Made by a program: the position numbers and the translations under genes
Shown here: piece by piece, positions 8,879-17,755 of the stretch
Layout: the number at the start of each line of letters is the position of its first letter
Numbering within the stretch: the first letter of the stretch is position 1
DNA from: a virus
IMG/VR virus record: IMGVR_UViG_3300029984_000001
Span: 124,001 to 188,000 of that record
DNA length: 64,000 nucleotides
Strand: one strand, 5' to 3'
Notes under the pieces: generated by a model
The model's input: only the letters and a program-made list of their open reading frames with translations
What the model was told of the DNA's origin: nothing
The model's database searches: none

Positions 8879-9493
8879 ATGGAATGTGTTATCTATAAAA
8901 GAGATGTAAATGGACAAATTATATTTTTAAATGAAGTGAATAATGTATTAGGTTATACAATAAATTTAGATAAAGCGTATAAATTAGGCAATGGTAAAAA
9001 GATTAAAGATTTAGTATCTGATAAATATGAAGATAATTTTGGACTTAATGATTATGATACAGATATTTATATAGCAAAAATTGAAAAAGTTGATGGAAAA
9101 GAAAAATTAGCTTCAACGCTACTTGTAAAAACAATAAGTTTAGTAGAAACTAAATACGGCTTTAAATTCTATTATGATAGAACAGATAATACTGATGAAG
9201 AAGATTTTGAATATTCTCTTAATGATATTAATTTAGATAAATGTAAATATTTTTGCAATCAAGGTGAAGGTACATTATTCTATTATGATATACATTTATG
9301 TAATTGGGTATTGTACCCTCATACAGATAATAAGAAAAGAAAAATAACAATAGATCAGTATATAAATATTAAACAGAATGATATATTAACAGATTTATCA
9401 GAAATAATAAAAAAAGAATTTAATTATGAGGATGGTAATAAACTAGATGAATGTGTTTCTATGTTAAATAATATTAGAGATATTCATAAATAA
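8879..9493 (+). CDS. Hypothetical protein, 204 aa
   Basis: Not recognised. ATG 8879 fits GAGGTGG better than the upstream in-frame GTG 8867. It contains a YYDIHLCNWVLYP block, a pattern (Tyr-Asp, then Trp within a few residues) seen again in the neighbours at 10402, 37537 and 41705, so these may be distant paralogues. Confidence 0.65.
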   Translation: MECVIYKRDVNGQIIFLNEVNNVLGYTINLDKAYKLGNGKKIKDLVSDKYEDNFGLNDYDTDIYIAKIEKVDGKEKLASTLLVKTISLVETKYGFKFYYDRTDNTDEEDFEYSLNDINLDKCKYFCNQGEGTLFYYDIHLCNWVLYPHTDNKKRKITIDQYINIKQNDILTDLSEIIKKEFNYEDGNKLDECVSMLNNIRDIHK

Positions 9494-9513
9494 ATTTTAT
9501 CGGGGGATGAAAA

Positions 9514-10158
9514 ATGAATAATGAAAAATTTTATATTGTAAATCAAGCAAATCAATTTGGTTGTGTTAAAAGTGGAGATAATGGTGATGAATTATTCTTT
9601 ACTCCTTATATTGCTCATACTTTTAAGAGTGATGTAGAATTAGATTCTATAACCAATATTTCGGATTATATTATAAAAGGTGGTATACAAAAGAGATACA
9701 AAGCATGTCTTCCTAATCATGAATATGTATATGAAGAATTAGATCTATACATAGTAATGGCTTTTTCTGAAGATAGAGAAGAATCTCTGGATACTAGATA
9801 TTATTATAAAAATTTCGATAGTCATAATTATGATAACTATGATAGTAGAGGAGAATACTATGTCAATAATATATCTGATATAGATTTTTCTAAGTGTACT
9901 TGTGTACTAGATAATATTGAAAAAGTAAAAAAGAATATAGGGTTTTCTCTTAAATCTAAAATATTAAAATATACGAAAAGAGAAGGTATAATGTGTTGGG
10001 TTAGTGAAGAAACTGGACTTCCAATTAAGTATGATATTATAATAGACCTATTTGATATTATAGGTTCTCACTTAATAGATAGTAAAACTTATGATGGTAA
10101 ATTATTTGGTCTATTGAATAAGACATTATCAAATGTAATAGATAAAAAGAATATATAG
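9514..10158 (+). CDS. Hypothetical protein, 214 aa
   Basis: Not recognised. Behind CGGGGGATG. Soluble; contains a Tyr/Asp-rich stretch (FDSHNYDNYDSRGEYYVNN) and a later CWVSEETGLPIKYD segment reminiscent of the neighbour at 8879. Probably part of the same accessory protein family. Confidence 0.65.
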   Translation: MNNEKFYIVNQANQFGCVKSGDNGDELFFTPYIAHTFKSDVELDSITNISDYIIKGGIQKRYKACLPNHEYVYEELDLYIVMAFSEDREESLDTRYYYKNFDSHNYDNYDSRGEYYVNNISDIDFSKCTCVLDNIEKVKKNIGFSLKSKILKYTKREGIMCWVSEETGLPIKYDIIIDLFDIIGSHLIDSKTYDGKLFGLLNKTLSNVIDKKNI

Positions 10159-10169
10159 GGGTGATTAAA

Positions 10170-10382
10170 ATGAAGAATCAAAAAACAAAAAGATTTCCTT
10201 CTTATAAGGACATCATTAGCTTAAGATTAGGTAAGAAAAAAAATGTTGAGGAAGAGCCTGAATTAAATTTAGTATGCACACCACAACCTGAAGGTAATGG
10301 TAATACTATAATAGTAGTTACCAATCCATCTAAATTAAAACAACAATTTATAAATACATCACATTCAAAATGGTATTATTAA
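10170..10382 (+). CDS. Hypothetical protein, 70 aa
   Basis: Not recognised. Start ATG 10170 after AGGGGTG. The N-terminus is very basic (KNQKTKRF, LRLGKKK), then an acidic and Pro/Thr-rich tail. Possibly nucleic-acid contacting; no family assigned. Confidence 0.55.
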   Translation: MKNQKTKRFPSYKDIISLRLGKKKNVEEEPELNLVCTPQPEGNGNTIIVVTNPSKLKQQFINTSHSKWYY

Positions 10383-10401
10383 AAATTAAGGAGGATTTAA
10401 A

Positions 10402-10845
10402 ATGGAAAAAGAATATAAAAGATTTATATTATTTATAGAAGAAGGAGAGGAAACTAAATTTTATACAAGGGATTTAGCAGGAGAAGTTATTAATCATTAT
10501 ACATCTGTAAGAGATATTTGTATAGACGAATGTATTATATTACCAGTATCCTCAAGAGTAGGACAAATATTATATTTTGATAAAACTATAGGAGAATGGT
10601 GTGTATGGTTAAATGATGACGATGTTAAATATAGATTCAGTCAATTTATACTTGATAAAGTAATGGTTATACAATCATCTGCTTTTGAAAAATATAAAGA
10701 ATTTAATGATAGAGATATTTTAAGTAAAGCTACTGATCGTATTTTAAGATTAATGGATTGTTGTTCATATTTACCAGTAGATAAAAGATTTGATAGTATA
10801 TTAGATATGATAAAGGAGGATAAACAAGATGAAAAAATTAAATAA
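10402..10845 (+). CDS. Hypothetical protein, 147 aa
   Basis: Not recognised. Behind AAGGAGG. Contains LYFDKTIGEWCVWLND, similar in pattern to the Trp block of the 8879 protein. The last 17 nt overlap the start of the thymidylate kinase gene, so the two are co-translated. Confidence 0.65.
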   Translation: MEKEYKRFILFIEEGEETKFYTRDLAGEVINHYTSVRDICIDECIILPVSSRVGQILYFDKTIGEWCVWLNDDDVKYRFSQFILDKVMVIQSSAFEKYKEFNDRDILSKATDRILRLMDCCSYLPVDKRFDSILDMIKEDKQDEKIK

Positions 10846-11530
10846 AGGTTTATTAATAGTAGTAGATGGATTAGATAGAACGGGTAAAACAACTCTTATT
10901 AGGAAAATTGAAAAATGGTTAATTGAAGAAGGATATGATATCCTTCTTACTAAAGAACCTGGAGGTACCGAATTAGGTAATGAACTTAGGGAAATACTTT
11001 TAAATAGAACGTCTATGGAACAAATAAAATCTAATACATGGAATATAGAGGGAAAGATGTTTATATCACCTAAAACTGAAGCATTATTATATGCTGCTTC
11101 TAGACAACAACATGTAGATGAAGTTATATTACCTGCTGAAAAGGAAGGTAAAATAGTATTATGTGATAGATTTATATTCTCATCATTAGTTTATCAAGGG
11201 TTAGTAAGAGAATTAGCAATTCCTTATATATTAAATATAAACCCAAATACTTTTCCAGATTTAACTTTAGTTTTAAATGCTGAACCTAAAAAACTATTAG
11301 AAAGAGGTTCTAGAGAACAAGATAATAGATTTGAACTAGAAGAAGGATTAGAATTTCACGAGAAATCATCTGAAGGGTTTAATTGGATTGTGAGATATTT
11401 TCATGATAACTATCCTAAGATAGAATCTCATGTGTTGGATGCTTTACAATCAGAAGAACATGTTTTTGAAAATGCTAAGTTTTATATAGAAGCTTTGCTT
11501 AAAAGAAATAATACAGAAGGAGAGATATAA
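10829..11530 (+). CDS. tmk: Thymidylate kinase
   Basis: Converts dTMP to dTDP with ATP in the dNTP pathway; a phage copy may also accept dUMP. P-loop GLDRTGKTT at residues 14-22; dTMP-binding LTKEPGGTELGNELRE near residues 48-63; EALLYAASRQQH near 86-97; the DR motif LCDRFIFSSLVYQG near 112-125. At 233 aa it is close to the usual 205-215 aa of bacterial Tmk with a short C-terminal extension. Its RBS (AAAGGAGG) lies inside the preceding gene. The NrdG-like gene follows within 2 nt, giving a nucleotide metabolism pair. Confidence 0.93.
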   Translation: MKKLNKGLLIVVDGLDRTGKTTLIRKIEKWLIEEGYDILLTKEPGGTELGNELREILLNRTSMEQIKSNTWNIEGKMFISPKTEALLYAASRQQHVDEVILPAEKEGKIVLCDRFIFSSLVYQGLVRELAIPYILNINPNTFPDLTLVLNAEPKKLLERGSREQDNRFELEEGLEFHEKSSEGFNWIVRYFHDNYPKIESHVLDALQSEEHVFENAKFYIEALLKRNNTEGEI

Positions 11531-11531
11531 T

Positions 11532-12437
11532 ATGTTTAAAGTAAATAATAAAGATACAATATTATTTCCAATGGGTAGAGGTCCATATATGGAAAATGAA
11601 ATAACAATGGAATTGGATAAAATATTAATAACTAAAGATTATCATCATACATTATTTAATATATATGAGATGGGTAATGAAATATTAAAACATGATTATC
11701 ATATAAAGTGTACTCTAAAAATTATAGATAAATCAAAAAATTGGATTGATATAGGATGTATTAAAATTTCTAAAGAATATATAATAACAGATATATGTAT
11801 ATATGAAGGATTTTTGGATAACTATAATAATATAAAAACATTATATGAAAAATATATTGGTAAGGATGTTATATTATTCACATTCATCAGAATTAATCAT
11901 AATGACGATTTAGGTACTGTTAGATTAGGTGGAGTAGATTCTGATTCATTGGTAAATGGTAAAGGTTTAAGAAGAGTTTTATTCTTCCAAGGATGTTCTT
12001 TAAATTGTAAAGGATGTTTTAATGATTGTACTCATGATTTCGAAGGTGGAGAAGAATTTAGAATAGGAAATATAATTGGTGATATAGATAAAGATTCTCT
12101 TATAGATGGAGTTACATATTCAGGAGGAAATCCAATAGAACAGCCAGAAGCTTTATATAAAATACTATATTATTCCCGTATGAGAGAAAGAGATTCATGG
12201 GTTTATTCTGGATATACTTTTGAAGAACTATTAGAATTATCCTATACTAATAAATATATACATGGTATATTACATTTTACAGATGTATTAGTAGATGGAA
12301 GATTTGTACAAGAAGAATATGAGGATGGTTTGAAATATAAAGGTAGTAGGAATCAAAGAATAATAAATGTTAAAGAAACATTAAGAACAGGAAATATTGT
12401 AGAGTGGGAGGATAAATATGATGGAAAAACCGAATAG
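11532..12437 (+). CDS. nrdG: Anaerobic ribonucleotide reductase activase-like radical SAM protein, 301 aa
   Basis: A radical SAM enzyme of the NrdG type, which makes the glycyl radical on the anaerobic class III reductase NrdD. The cluster motif QGCSLNCKGCF (Cys 155, 159, 162) follows GLRRVLFF, and SGGNPIEQPEAL is the SAM-contacting GGEP-like block. NrdG proteins are usually about 150-175 aa; this one carries an extra N-terminal region of about 125 residues of unknown role. No NrdD gene is in the window, so the partner is elsewhere in the phage or from the host. Implies an anaerobic host. The 3' end overlaps the next gene by 20 nt. Confidence 0.85.
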   Translation: MFKVNNKDTILFPMGRGPYMENEITMELDKILITKDYHHTLFNIYEMGNEILKHDYHIKCTLKIIDKSKNWIDIGCIKISKEYIITDICIYEGFLDNYNNIKTLYEKYIGKDVILFTFIRINHNDDLGTVRLGGVDSDSLVNGKGLRRVLFFQGCSLNCKGCFNDCTHDFEGGEEFRIGNIIGDIDKDSLIDGVTYSGGNPIEQPEALYKILYYSRMRERDSWVYSGYTFEELLELSYTNKYIHGILHFTDVLVDGRFVQEEYEDGLKYKGSRNQRIINVKETLRTGNIVEWEDKYDGKTE

Positions 12438-12756
12438 TGATCCTATTTTTAAAAAAATAGAAGAACTTAAAAAAAGGGAACCTGGATATATATCTCCTGA
12501 GAAGTTGGAATTATTGAGAAAATTATTTCCAGATTTATATAGTATTAAATTAGAATCAGTTAGTCCAGATAAAGCTTTTATAATAAAAGAATTGAGAAAT
12601 ATCATATCTCGAGGTTTTCAAACAATGTTTTTGTCAACTAATGGTTTTGCAGGGCTTATAGACCTTGATGATATAATAAATATTATGAATCCTGAATCTA
12701 AGATATCTGATATTAAAAATGTAGATAAATATTATTTTCTTACAAAAATAATTTAA
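12418..12756 (+). CDS. Hypothetical protein, 112 aa
   Basis: Not recognised. Start ATG 12418 (second ATG at 12421) after GTGGGAGGAT, inside the end of the NrdG-like gene. Soluble, with a Glu/Lys-rich N-terminal helix. The overlap implies translational coupling. Confidence 0.6.
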   Translation: MMEKPNSDPIFKKIEELKKREPGYISPEKLELLRKLFPDLYSIKLESVSPDKAFIIKELRNIISRGFQTMFLSTNGFAGLIDLDDIINIMNPESKISDIKNVDKYYFLTKII

Positions 12757-12774
12757 AGGAACGGAGAGATTAGA

Positions 12775-13011
12775 ATGAGTCTGTTTCATAATGATATATA
12801 TCAAAGTGTTGAAGAAAAATTAAAAGAAGAAATAGATAAACTAGATGAGGAACAATTAAGAGTGAAATTATTAACAGCTAGGTTAAAGATTATTGATATG
12901 AAAGAGAAGGCTGAAATAGTCTTTGATGAAATAAATAAATTAAGATGTTATTATGAAGATAAATGTATTAAATTGCAACGCATTATAGATAATATTAGTA
13001 GGAGGAAATAA
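12775..13011 (+). CDS. Coiled-coil protein, 78 aa
   Basis: Not recognised. Almost entirely Glu/Lys/Leu-rich helix (EEKLKEEIDKLDEEQLRVKL), probably a coiled coil, with a basic C-terminus (ISRRK). The next gene begins 3 nt after the stop. Confidence 0.6.
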   Translation: MSLFHNDIYQSVEEKLKEEIDKLDEEQLRVKLLTARLKIIDMKEKAEIVFDEINKLRCYYEDKCIKLQRIIDNISRRK

Positions 13012-13014
13012 ATA

Positions 13015-13203
13015 ATGAATGATTGTGTTTTTAGTTGTATAGTAGATTGTAGTAGGACATGTGCTGGATGTTCTAATAAAATATCAATGAATTCGGATAA
13101 AGGACAAGAAATATACGATCAATATGATAAAGATATTAAACCTTTAATTAAACAAGCTATCAAACCAGTAGTAGTTGAATTAAAAAAGAAATATAATCTA
13201 TAA
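13015..13203 (+). CDS. Small Cys-rich protein, 62 aa
   Basis: Five cysteines lie in the first 21 residues (CVFSCIVDCSRTCAGC), suggesting a metal site, followed by a Lys-rich helix. The RBS is GTAGGAGG within the previous gene. Function unknown. Confidence 0.6.
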   Translation: MNDCVFSCIVDCSRTCAGCSNKISMNSDKGQEIYDQYDKDIKPLIKQAIKPVVVELKKKYNL

Positions 13204-13221
13204 AATAAAGGATGTTAAAAT

Positions 13222-13655
13222 ATGTATTTAAGTTCTAATGAGATAATGAAACTGGAGCCTAATTATAAAACAAATAAATTATAATGGGAAATACTAGATA
13301 AAATGATTAGTTGTGTAGACTCTGGAATATTTGATTATGAAAATAAAAGAATATCTAATGTAGACTATATGAATAATCATTGTGGGACAATCTAGAGAGA
13401 AGTGTAAATATTATATTCTTTGATGAAATTCCAACCCTATTCTATCAAATAATAAGAAGAGATAGTATTGAGAATTTTAAGATTCTTAATCTAGAAAAAT
13501 ATAAAGAATTACAATCTTTATTATTTAAAGAATTGTATATAGATAAACAAAAATTAGAAGAAACTCTAATATATAATAGAATTGATCTTGAGGATTATGA
13601 TGCAGATATGTGTTATATAGAAGACAATAAATTGGTTGCAAAAAGTTATAGATAA
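13222..13655 (+). pseudogene. Broken small gene: in-frame stop plus frameshift
   Basis: ATG 13222 behind AAAGGATG opens a frame that meets TAA at 13282, continues in the same frame (WEILDKMISCVDSGIFDYEN) to a TAG near 13395, while the adjacent frame from about 13377 carries LWDNLERSVNIIFFDEIPTL and ends at 13655. One nonsense change and one 1-nt deletion near 13377 would explain it; the repaired protein would be about 144 aa. Not recognised. Assembly error or true decay cannot be separated here. Confidence 0.5.
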
Positions 13656-13659
13656 TTTG

Positions 13660-13690
13660 AAAGGGGATTTTGTTCCCTTTTCTTTTTTAT
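13660..13690 (+). terminator. Intrinsic terminator
   Basis: AAAGGGGA / TTCCCTTT stem with TCTTTTTT tail. Confidence 0.8.
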
Positions 13691-13703
13691 GTAAAAGTAT
13701 AAT

Positions 13704-13729
13704 ATTATAATTGTATATTATAATATTGA
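13704..13729 (+). promoter_or_regulatory. AT-rich phage promoter candidate (E2)
   Basis: Core ATTGTATATTATA followed by ATATTGA, 33 nt before the ATG at 13762 and directly after a terminator. Aligns base for base with the elements at 4046 and 33445. Confidence 0.55.
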
Positions 13730-13761
13730 ATAAAGTATATTATTTAAAGGAGTGTATTAAA

Positions 13762-14043
13762 ATGAAAATTATTGGTAGAGAAATAACAGAAAGAAATTTT
13801 GATAATACAAAATATGGAGAACTTGTATCTACAATGAATAAAAAACATTCTTATCATGTTGTAAAAGGTGATATCATGATTACTGTAAAATTTAATATTG
13901 TTACTAATATATGTAATAAAAATGATATTGTAAAATTTAAATTATTTAATAATATCTATGATACTGCTGGAAATAGATTGAATATTTATTTCCAAAATAA
14001 AGGTGAAAATATACATAATGAAAAATTATTTTATAAATATTAA
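13762..14043 (+). CDS. Hypothetical protein, 93 aa
   Basis: Not recognised. Start ATG 13762 after AAAGGAGTG; the frame is open further upstream but that part overlaps the promoter element. Beta-rich composition (YHVVKGDIMITVKFNIVTN). First gene after the AT-rich promoter candidate. Confidence 0.6.
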   Translation: MKIIGREITERNFDNTKYGELVSTMNKKHSYHVVKGDIMITVKFNIVTNICNKNDIVKFKLFNNIYDTAGNRLNIYFQNKGENIHNEKLFYKY

Positions 14044-14101
14044 AGATGATGAGATAAAGTAAAACTTGGTCCTAAAATAATAAAGAAGGTGGCGTGTTAA
14101 A

Positions 14102-14578
14102 ATGTGTAAAACAAAAATTGAATTAATGCAAGAAAGAATAATAGAATTAGTTGAAGGATTAAATGCTTTTGATGTGGAATTATTTAAGAAATTAGATGAA
14201 GTACAAATGGGTATGGTCGGTTTAGATGAAAATGATATAACAAAAAGAGTAATCGAGAACATAAATAATGACGATGAACTAGGATTAATATTAGATGAGA
14301 TGATATTTTCATTAGAGGGTTATATCAAGATAAGATTTAATGATTTAATACATACTCACAAATATGATAATTTTGAGAATAAAGGTTCAGGATTTATACA
14401 CATGTTAAATGATATTTTTAATACTTATGAGAGTTTTAATAATAAGGATTTAGAAATAATTAATCTAAATTTATCTAACGATATTAAATTAGAACCAGAA
14501 ACTACTATTAAATTAATAAAAATGCTTCTGTTTAAATATAAAGATATGATAAAAAGATTGGATGAATACTTTAAATAG
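14102..14578 (+). CDS. Hypothetical protein, 158 aa
   Basis: Not recognised. Acidic, mostly helical, with no membrane segment. Start ATG 14102 after GAAGGTGG. It ends just before a bidirectional terminator facing the inverted gene. Confidence 0.65.
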   Translation: MCKTKIELMQERIIELVEGLNAFDVELFKKLDEVQMGMVGLDENDITKRVIENINNDDELGLILDEMIFSLEGYIKIRFNDLIHTHKYDNFENKGSGFIHMLNDIFNTYESFNNKDLEIINLNLSNDIKLEPETTIKLIKMLLFKYKDMIKRLDEYFK

Positions 14579-14584
14579 TAAAAT

Positions 14585-14617
14585 ATAAGAGGGGATTTAT
14601 TCCCTCTTTATTTTTTA
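14585..14617 (+). terminator. Bidirectional terminator
   Basis: AAGAGGG / CCCTCTT stem between two converging genes, with a T-rich tail on the plus side and an A-rich lead serving the minus strand. Confidence 0.75.
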
Positions 14618-14621
14618 TGTC

Positions 14622-15575
14622 TTAATACATATTAGGTACTCCTGATTCTATAATGAGTTTATAAGTTTTATTTAAATTAGTATCCCTTGCAATTCCGTTT
14701 ACTCTATCAAAAGACAAATTAGATAAGAATATTGCATTAGTAGGATTCATTCCTTGAACTTGTTCGTGTGTTCTATTATCTATCCATTCAAATCTCAAAT
14801 TCATACCTACTGGTAAAGAATCATTTTGAATTACCACTTCTTCTATAAAAGGGTTAGATTCATTTATAATGGCATTTATTTCTGGAGTCATTTGAAACTG
14901 TGGTTGTTGTGGTTGTTGTGCGTAGAATCCTTGAGACATATCAAACATACTAATCTCTTGACTATTTGGTATTGACATTTGTGTTTGACCCATAGGCATA
15001 TTCATATAAGCAGAATATATATCTTGAATTCTTTTATCATCATCTTGTTCATTAACAGAATTATTTAATTCTTTAATTCTCTTCATGTCTAAATTATGAC
15101 CTTGGGTTATAGAATTATTTATTTCTTTAATAGCTCCAATCTTTGTAGACATCAGACTGCTACCTGCACCTGTTAAATTTGAAATCAAGTGATATTTATT
15201 TCTAAGGTTCTTGTTCCCTCTTATTTGCATTATGTCGGAAGTAATCTGAGAATTTAACATATCAATTTCATTAATTGAATGCTTAAGCATATTATTAGTC
15301 TCTTCATAAGAATTTAGGTAAGGTTGATTACTTTGATACAAAGGCAGATTTTCATCATTATTTTCTGGAGTTAGATATGTAGCTGATCCTTCTTCTTTTT
15401 TTGGTCTTCCCCTTTTCTTTTTTTCTGGAGATAAATCATCTGTATCTGCTTTAGTAGATTCTAAAATTGGAGTTTTTATTTTATCATCACAATTTAAGAA
15501 ATAACTCGTATTTATTCCCGAAAATTTCTTTTCTTCTTTTTTATCTATATCTCTGGTCATAAATTGTTTCATCAT
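14622..15575 (-). CDS. AT-hook containing protein, 317 aa
   Basis: Not recognised as a family. The N-terminus MMKQFMTRD carries the recurrent FMxR-D motif; KKKRGRPKK near residue 52 is a textbook AT-hook, which binds the minor groove of AT-rich DNA. A helical region follows, then a Gln/Met/Pro-rich linker (QPQQPQFQMTP) and a beta-rich C-terminal domain of about 90 residues. It is the only minus-strand gene between 1 and 36.9 kb and has its own terminator, so it is separately transcribed. A DNA-binding or DNA-scaffolding role is inference from the AT-hook. Confidence 0.75.
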   Translation of the reverse strand: MMKQFMTRDIDKKEEKKFSGINTSYFLNCDDKIKTPILESTKADTDDLSPEKKKRGRPKKEEGSATYLTPENNDENLPLYQSNQPYLNSYEETNNMLKHSINEIDMLNSQITSDIMQIRGNKNLRNKYHLISNLTGAGSSLMSTKIGAIKEINNSITQGHNLDMKRIKELNNSVNEQDDDKRIQDIYSAYMNMPMGQTQMSIPNSQEISMFDMSQGFYAQQPQQPQFQMTPEINAIINESNPFIEEVVIQNDSLPVGMNLRFEWIDNRTHEQVQGMNPTNAIFLSNLSFDRVNGIARDTNLNKTYKLIIESGVPNMY

Positions 15576-15849
15576 ATATTAATCACTTTCCTTTACTTAT
15601 TATTTTTTATTTTTAAGTTTGATTGCTAGATAATGATTTTTTATTTCACAATTCACATTAATTTAAAAGAATTAAATCCGTAATTAGATTCATAATTGTA
15701 AATAAGAACTAATAATCGTAGATAACTGATAAGAACAGACAAGAAGGGAGTATCAATATAAAATGTAAAAAGAAAATCTAATGGAATAATATAGAAAATT
15801 AATACATTTCCAACTAATTAATATTATAAGAATCTAGGAGGAATAAATA
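15576..15849. other. Divergent intergenic region
   Basis: About 270 bp between divergent genes. No ORF or hairpin of note. It must hold promoters for both directions; the best candidate on the plus strand is AACTAATTAATA at 15814, one base off the AACA-N6-TA element. Confidence 0.5.
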
Positions 15850-16350
15850 ATGTTAAATATAATGAAATACTTTCCATTAAGGAATCCAGTAAAAGGACTA
15901 TATAAATATATAAAATTACAATTTGAAATTATGAATATGAAAGTGGATACTATTGATATGCAACTAGATACAATAATAGAAAGATTAGATGAAAAGAAGA
16001 TAAATTCAATCAATAATGATATAACAACTCTATTACAAAAAGTAAATGAAATAGAGTTTATTTTAGATCCACATTCAAAAGAAAAAGAAATACTAAAAGA
16101 TCAAAAAGAGAAATGGAAAAATCTACAAGATAAGAATATATTATTTCCATTAAACATATCTTTACAACCATACAATTACTCAATAGGTATTCAAAAAGAT
16201 GGACAGATTATGTTATATAATCATCCCAAATCATATACTCAAGAAGAGTATATACATTTTATAAAAAGAATAAACGATAAAAGGTTAGAAGAAGGAAAAA
16301 AGAAACTTCCGTTATTAAATGAAATACTAGGAGGTGAGAGTGATGTTTAA
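15850..16350 (+). CDS. Hypothetical protein, 166 aa (paralogue of next gene)
   Basis: Not recognised. N-terminal coiled-coil segment (residues about 25-75), then a conserved C-terminal block: LQPYNYSIGIQKDGQIMLYN. The next gene has the matching FEPYNFSIKIKNGQPIIF, so the two are paralogues. Start after TAGGAGG. First gene of the structural region. Confidence 0.7.
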   Translation: MLNIMKYFPLRNPVKGLYKYIKLQFEIMNMKVDTIDMQLDTIIERLDEKKINSINNDITTLLQKVNEIEFILDPHSKEKEILKDQKEKWKNLQDKNILFPLNISLQPYNYSIGIQKDGQIMLYNHPKSYTQEEYIHFIKRINDKRLEEGKKKLPLLNEILGGESDV

Positions 16351-16753
16351 TTTTGGTTTAATACCTTGTATAATGAGTAAGATTGAAGCTATAGGAGATA
16401 GAATAAAAAGTCTTGATTCCACATTAAGTTATTACGCTGAACGACAAGAAAAGTTAATAAATGAATCCAGAAAAATTAGACAAAATCTCGAAATTGAAAA
16501 TAGTCTAGATACCTTATCAGTAAAACATGAAAATAATAAATTTGATAATATCATGGAAAAATTAAAATATATTCAATTAAGCGTCAATCCTGAATATGAA
16601 GATATAAAAGGACAAGCTGAACTATGGAGAGAGATTCAAAATAATAAAGCCTTATCAAATACTTTGAATTTAATATTTGAACCTTATAATTTTTCTATTA
16701 AAATAAAAAATGGACAACCTATTATATTTAAAGGAAAGAATGCTAATGAATAA
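16343..16753 (+). CDS. Hypothetical protein, 136 aa (paralogue of previous gene)
   Basis: Start ATG 16343 after GGAGGTGA, overlapping the previous stop by 8 nt. Same layout as its neighbour: coiled coil, a W-x-E/N-x-Q/L block (AELWREIQNN), then the PYNFSI block. A small structural or chaperone-type pair is plausible; nothing shows it directly. Confidence 0.65.
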   Translation: MFNFGLIPCIMSKIEAIGDRIKSLDSTLSYYAERQEKLINESRKIRQNLEIENSLDTLSVKHENNKFDNIMEKLKYIQLSVNPEYEDIKGQAELWREIQNNKALSNTLNLIFEPYNFSIKIKNGQPIIFKGKNANE

Positions 16754-16856
16754 GGATAAAACATATAACAAATTAAAATACGAATATATTACATATGATA
16801 TAATAAAATTATCTATAATAATAGTATGGTCACTCTATATAAATATGATAAAATAG
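16746..16856 (+). CDS. Possible 36-aa membrane peptide
   Basis: ATG 16746 overlaps the end of the previous gene and has AAAGGAAAG upstream. A basic N-terminus is followed by a hydrophobic run (IIKLSIIIVWSLYI), consistent with a single membrane span. Too short to be sure it is expressed. Confidence 0.35.
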   Translation: MNKDKTYNKLKYEYITYDIIKLSIIIVWSLYINMIK

Positions 16857-16872
16857 GAAGGAGATTATAATA

Positions 16873-17361
16873 ATGGAAGAATATTTAAAAAATCCTAATA
16901 GAACTATTTATTTTTTACCTGATAAAAGGTTATCAGAGGAACAGTTGAAAATTTATGAAGAATTATTAGAAAATAAAATTAATCAAGATAATATTATTTA
17001 CCTAAGAGTATGGCAAGGATGTGGAACTGTAAATTGTCATACGATTCCAATACATAAAGATTCAGAAATAAATAATACTATTAATCAGATATTTGAAATA
17101 TCTGAAATGGTGATAAATAAAATAAAAAAAGACTATAAGAATCCTGTGAGTCTTATAAGAGATGACTGGAAAATAGAAGGGGAAAATCAATTGAAAGAAT
17201 CCAATCCATTATATGTAAAAATATACACATTAGTTGGATTAGCCTTAATATATAAGAAAAATGTATATGAATTGAATTTTGATTTAGGAAAACTAATATA
17301 TAAAATAATAGAACTAAATGAATCTTATCGAATAGATCATGAGGAGAAGAAAAAAATATGA
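16873..17361 (+). CDS. Hypothetical protein, 162 aa
   Basis: Not recognised. Start after AGGAAGGAG. Contains YLRVWQGCGTVNCHTIPIHK, with two close cysteines and histidines, then helical sequence. The end overlaps the next start (ATGA). Confidence 0.65.
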   Translation: MEEYLKNPNRTIYFLPDKRLSEEQLKIYEELLENKINQDNIIYLRVWQGCGTVNCHTIPIHKDSEINNTINQIFEISEMVINKIKKDYKNPVSLIRDDWKIEGENQLKESNPLYVKIYTLVGLALIYKKNVYELNFDLGKLIYKIIELNESYRIDHEEKKKI

Positions 17362-17747
17362 ATAGGGATTTAAAAATAGGAAAAAGATATAGACATTTTA
17401 AATTAAAATATTATAGAACTATAGCTTTATATGATTCTTCTATTATAGGAGATGGTACATTGAATACAGAAGAATATAGAGATTATGTAGTTAATGTTAC
17501 AGATGCGTTAACAGATGAGCCTGTAAAAGTATTAGTAACTAAATGGGAACTAAAAGATATCCCTCACCAAATAATAATCACTGATAAAAAAGGTGTAAGA
17601 TTACAAGGATTATATGTACTATATACAGCGTTATATGCACCTTATCAATTCTATGTGAGAAAAGTTGAAAACTTTATGTCCTTAACAGATAAAGTAAAAT
17701 ATCCTGAATGTAGTCAAGAATATAGATTTGAATATGCAGATATATGA
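17358..17747 (+). CDS. Hypothetical protein, 129 aa
   Basis: Not recognised. Coupled to the preceding gene by a 4-nt ATGA overlap; GAGGAGAAG serves as RBS. Beta-rich, soluble. Just upstream of the first late-type promoter candidate. Confidence 0.65.
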   Translation: MNRDLKIGKRYRHFKLKYYRTIALYDSSIIGDGTLNTEEYRDYVVNVTDALTDEPVKVLVTKWELKDIPHQIIITDKKGVRLQGLYVLYTALYAPYQFYVRKVENFMSLTDKVKYPECSQEYRFEYADI

Positions 17748-17755
17748 CATCCTTT

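Noticed and set aside
13222-13655. Stop-codon reassignment (alternative genetic code)
   Set aside because: TAA, TAG and TGA all end clearly intact genes throughout the window, so the standard code applies.
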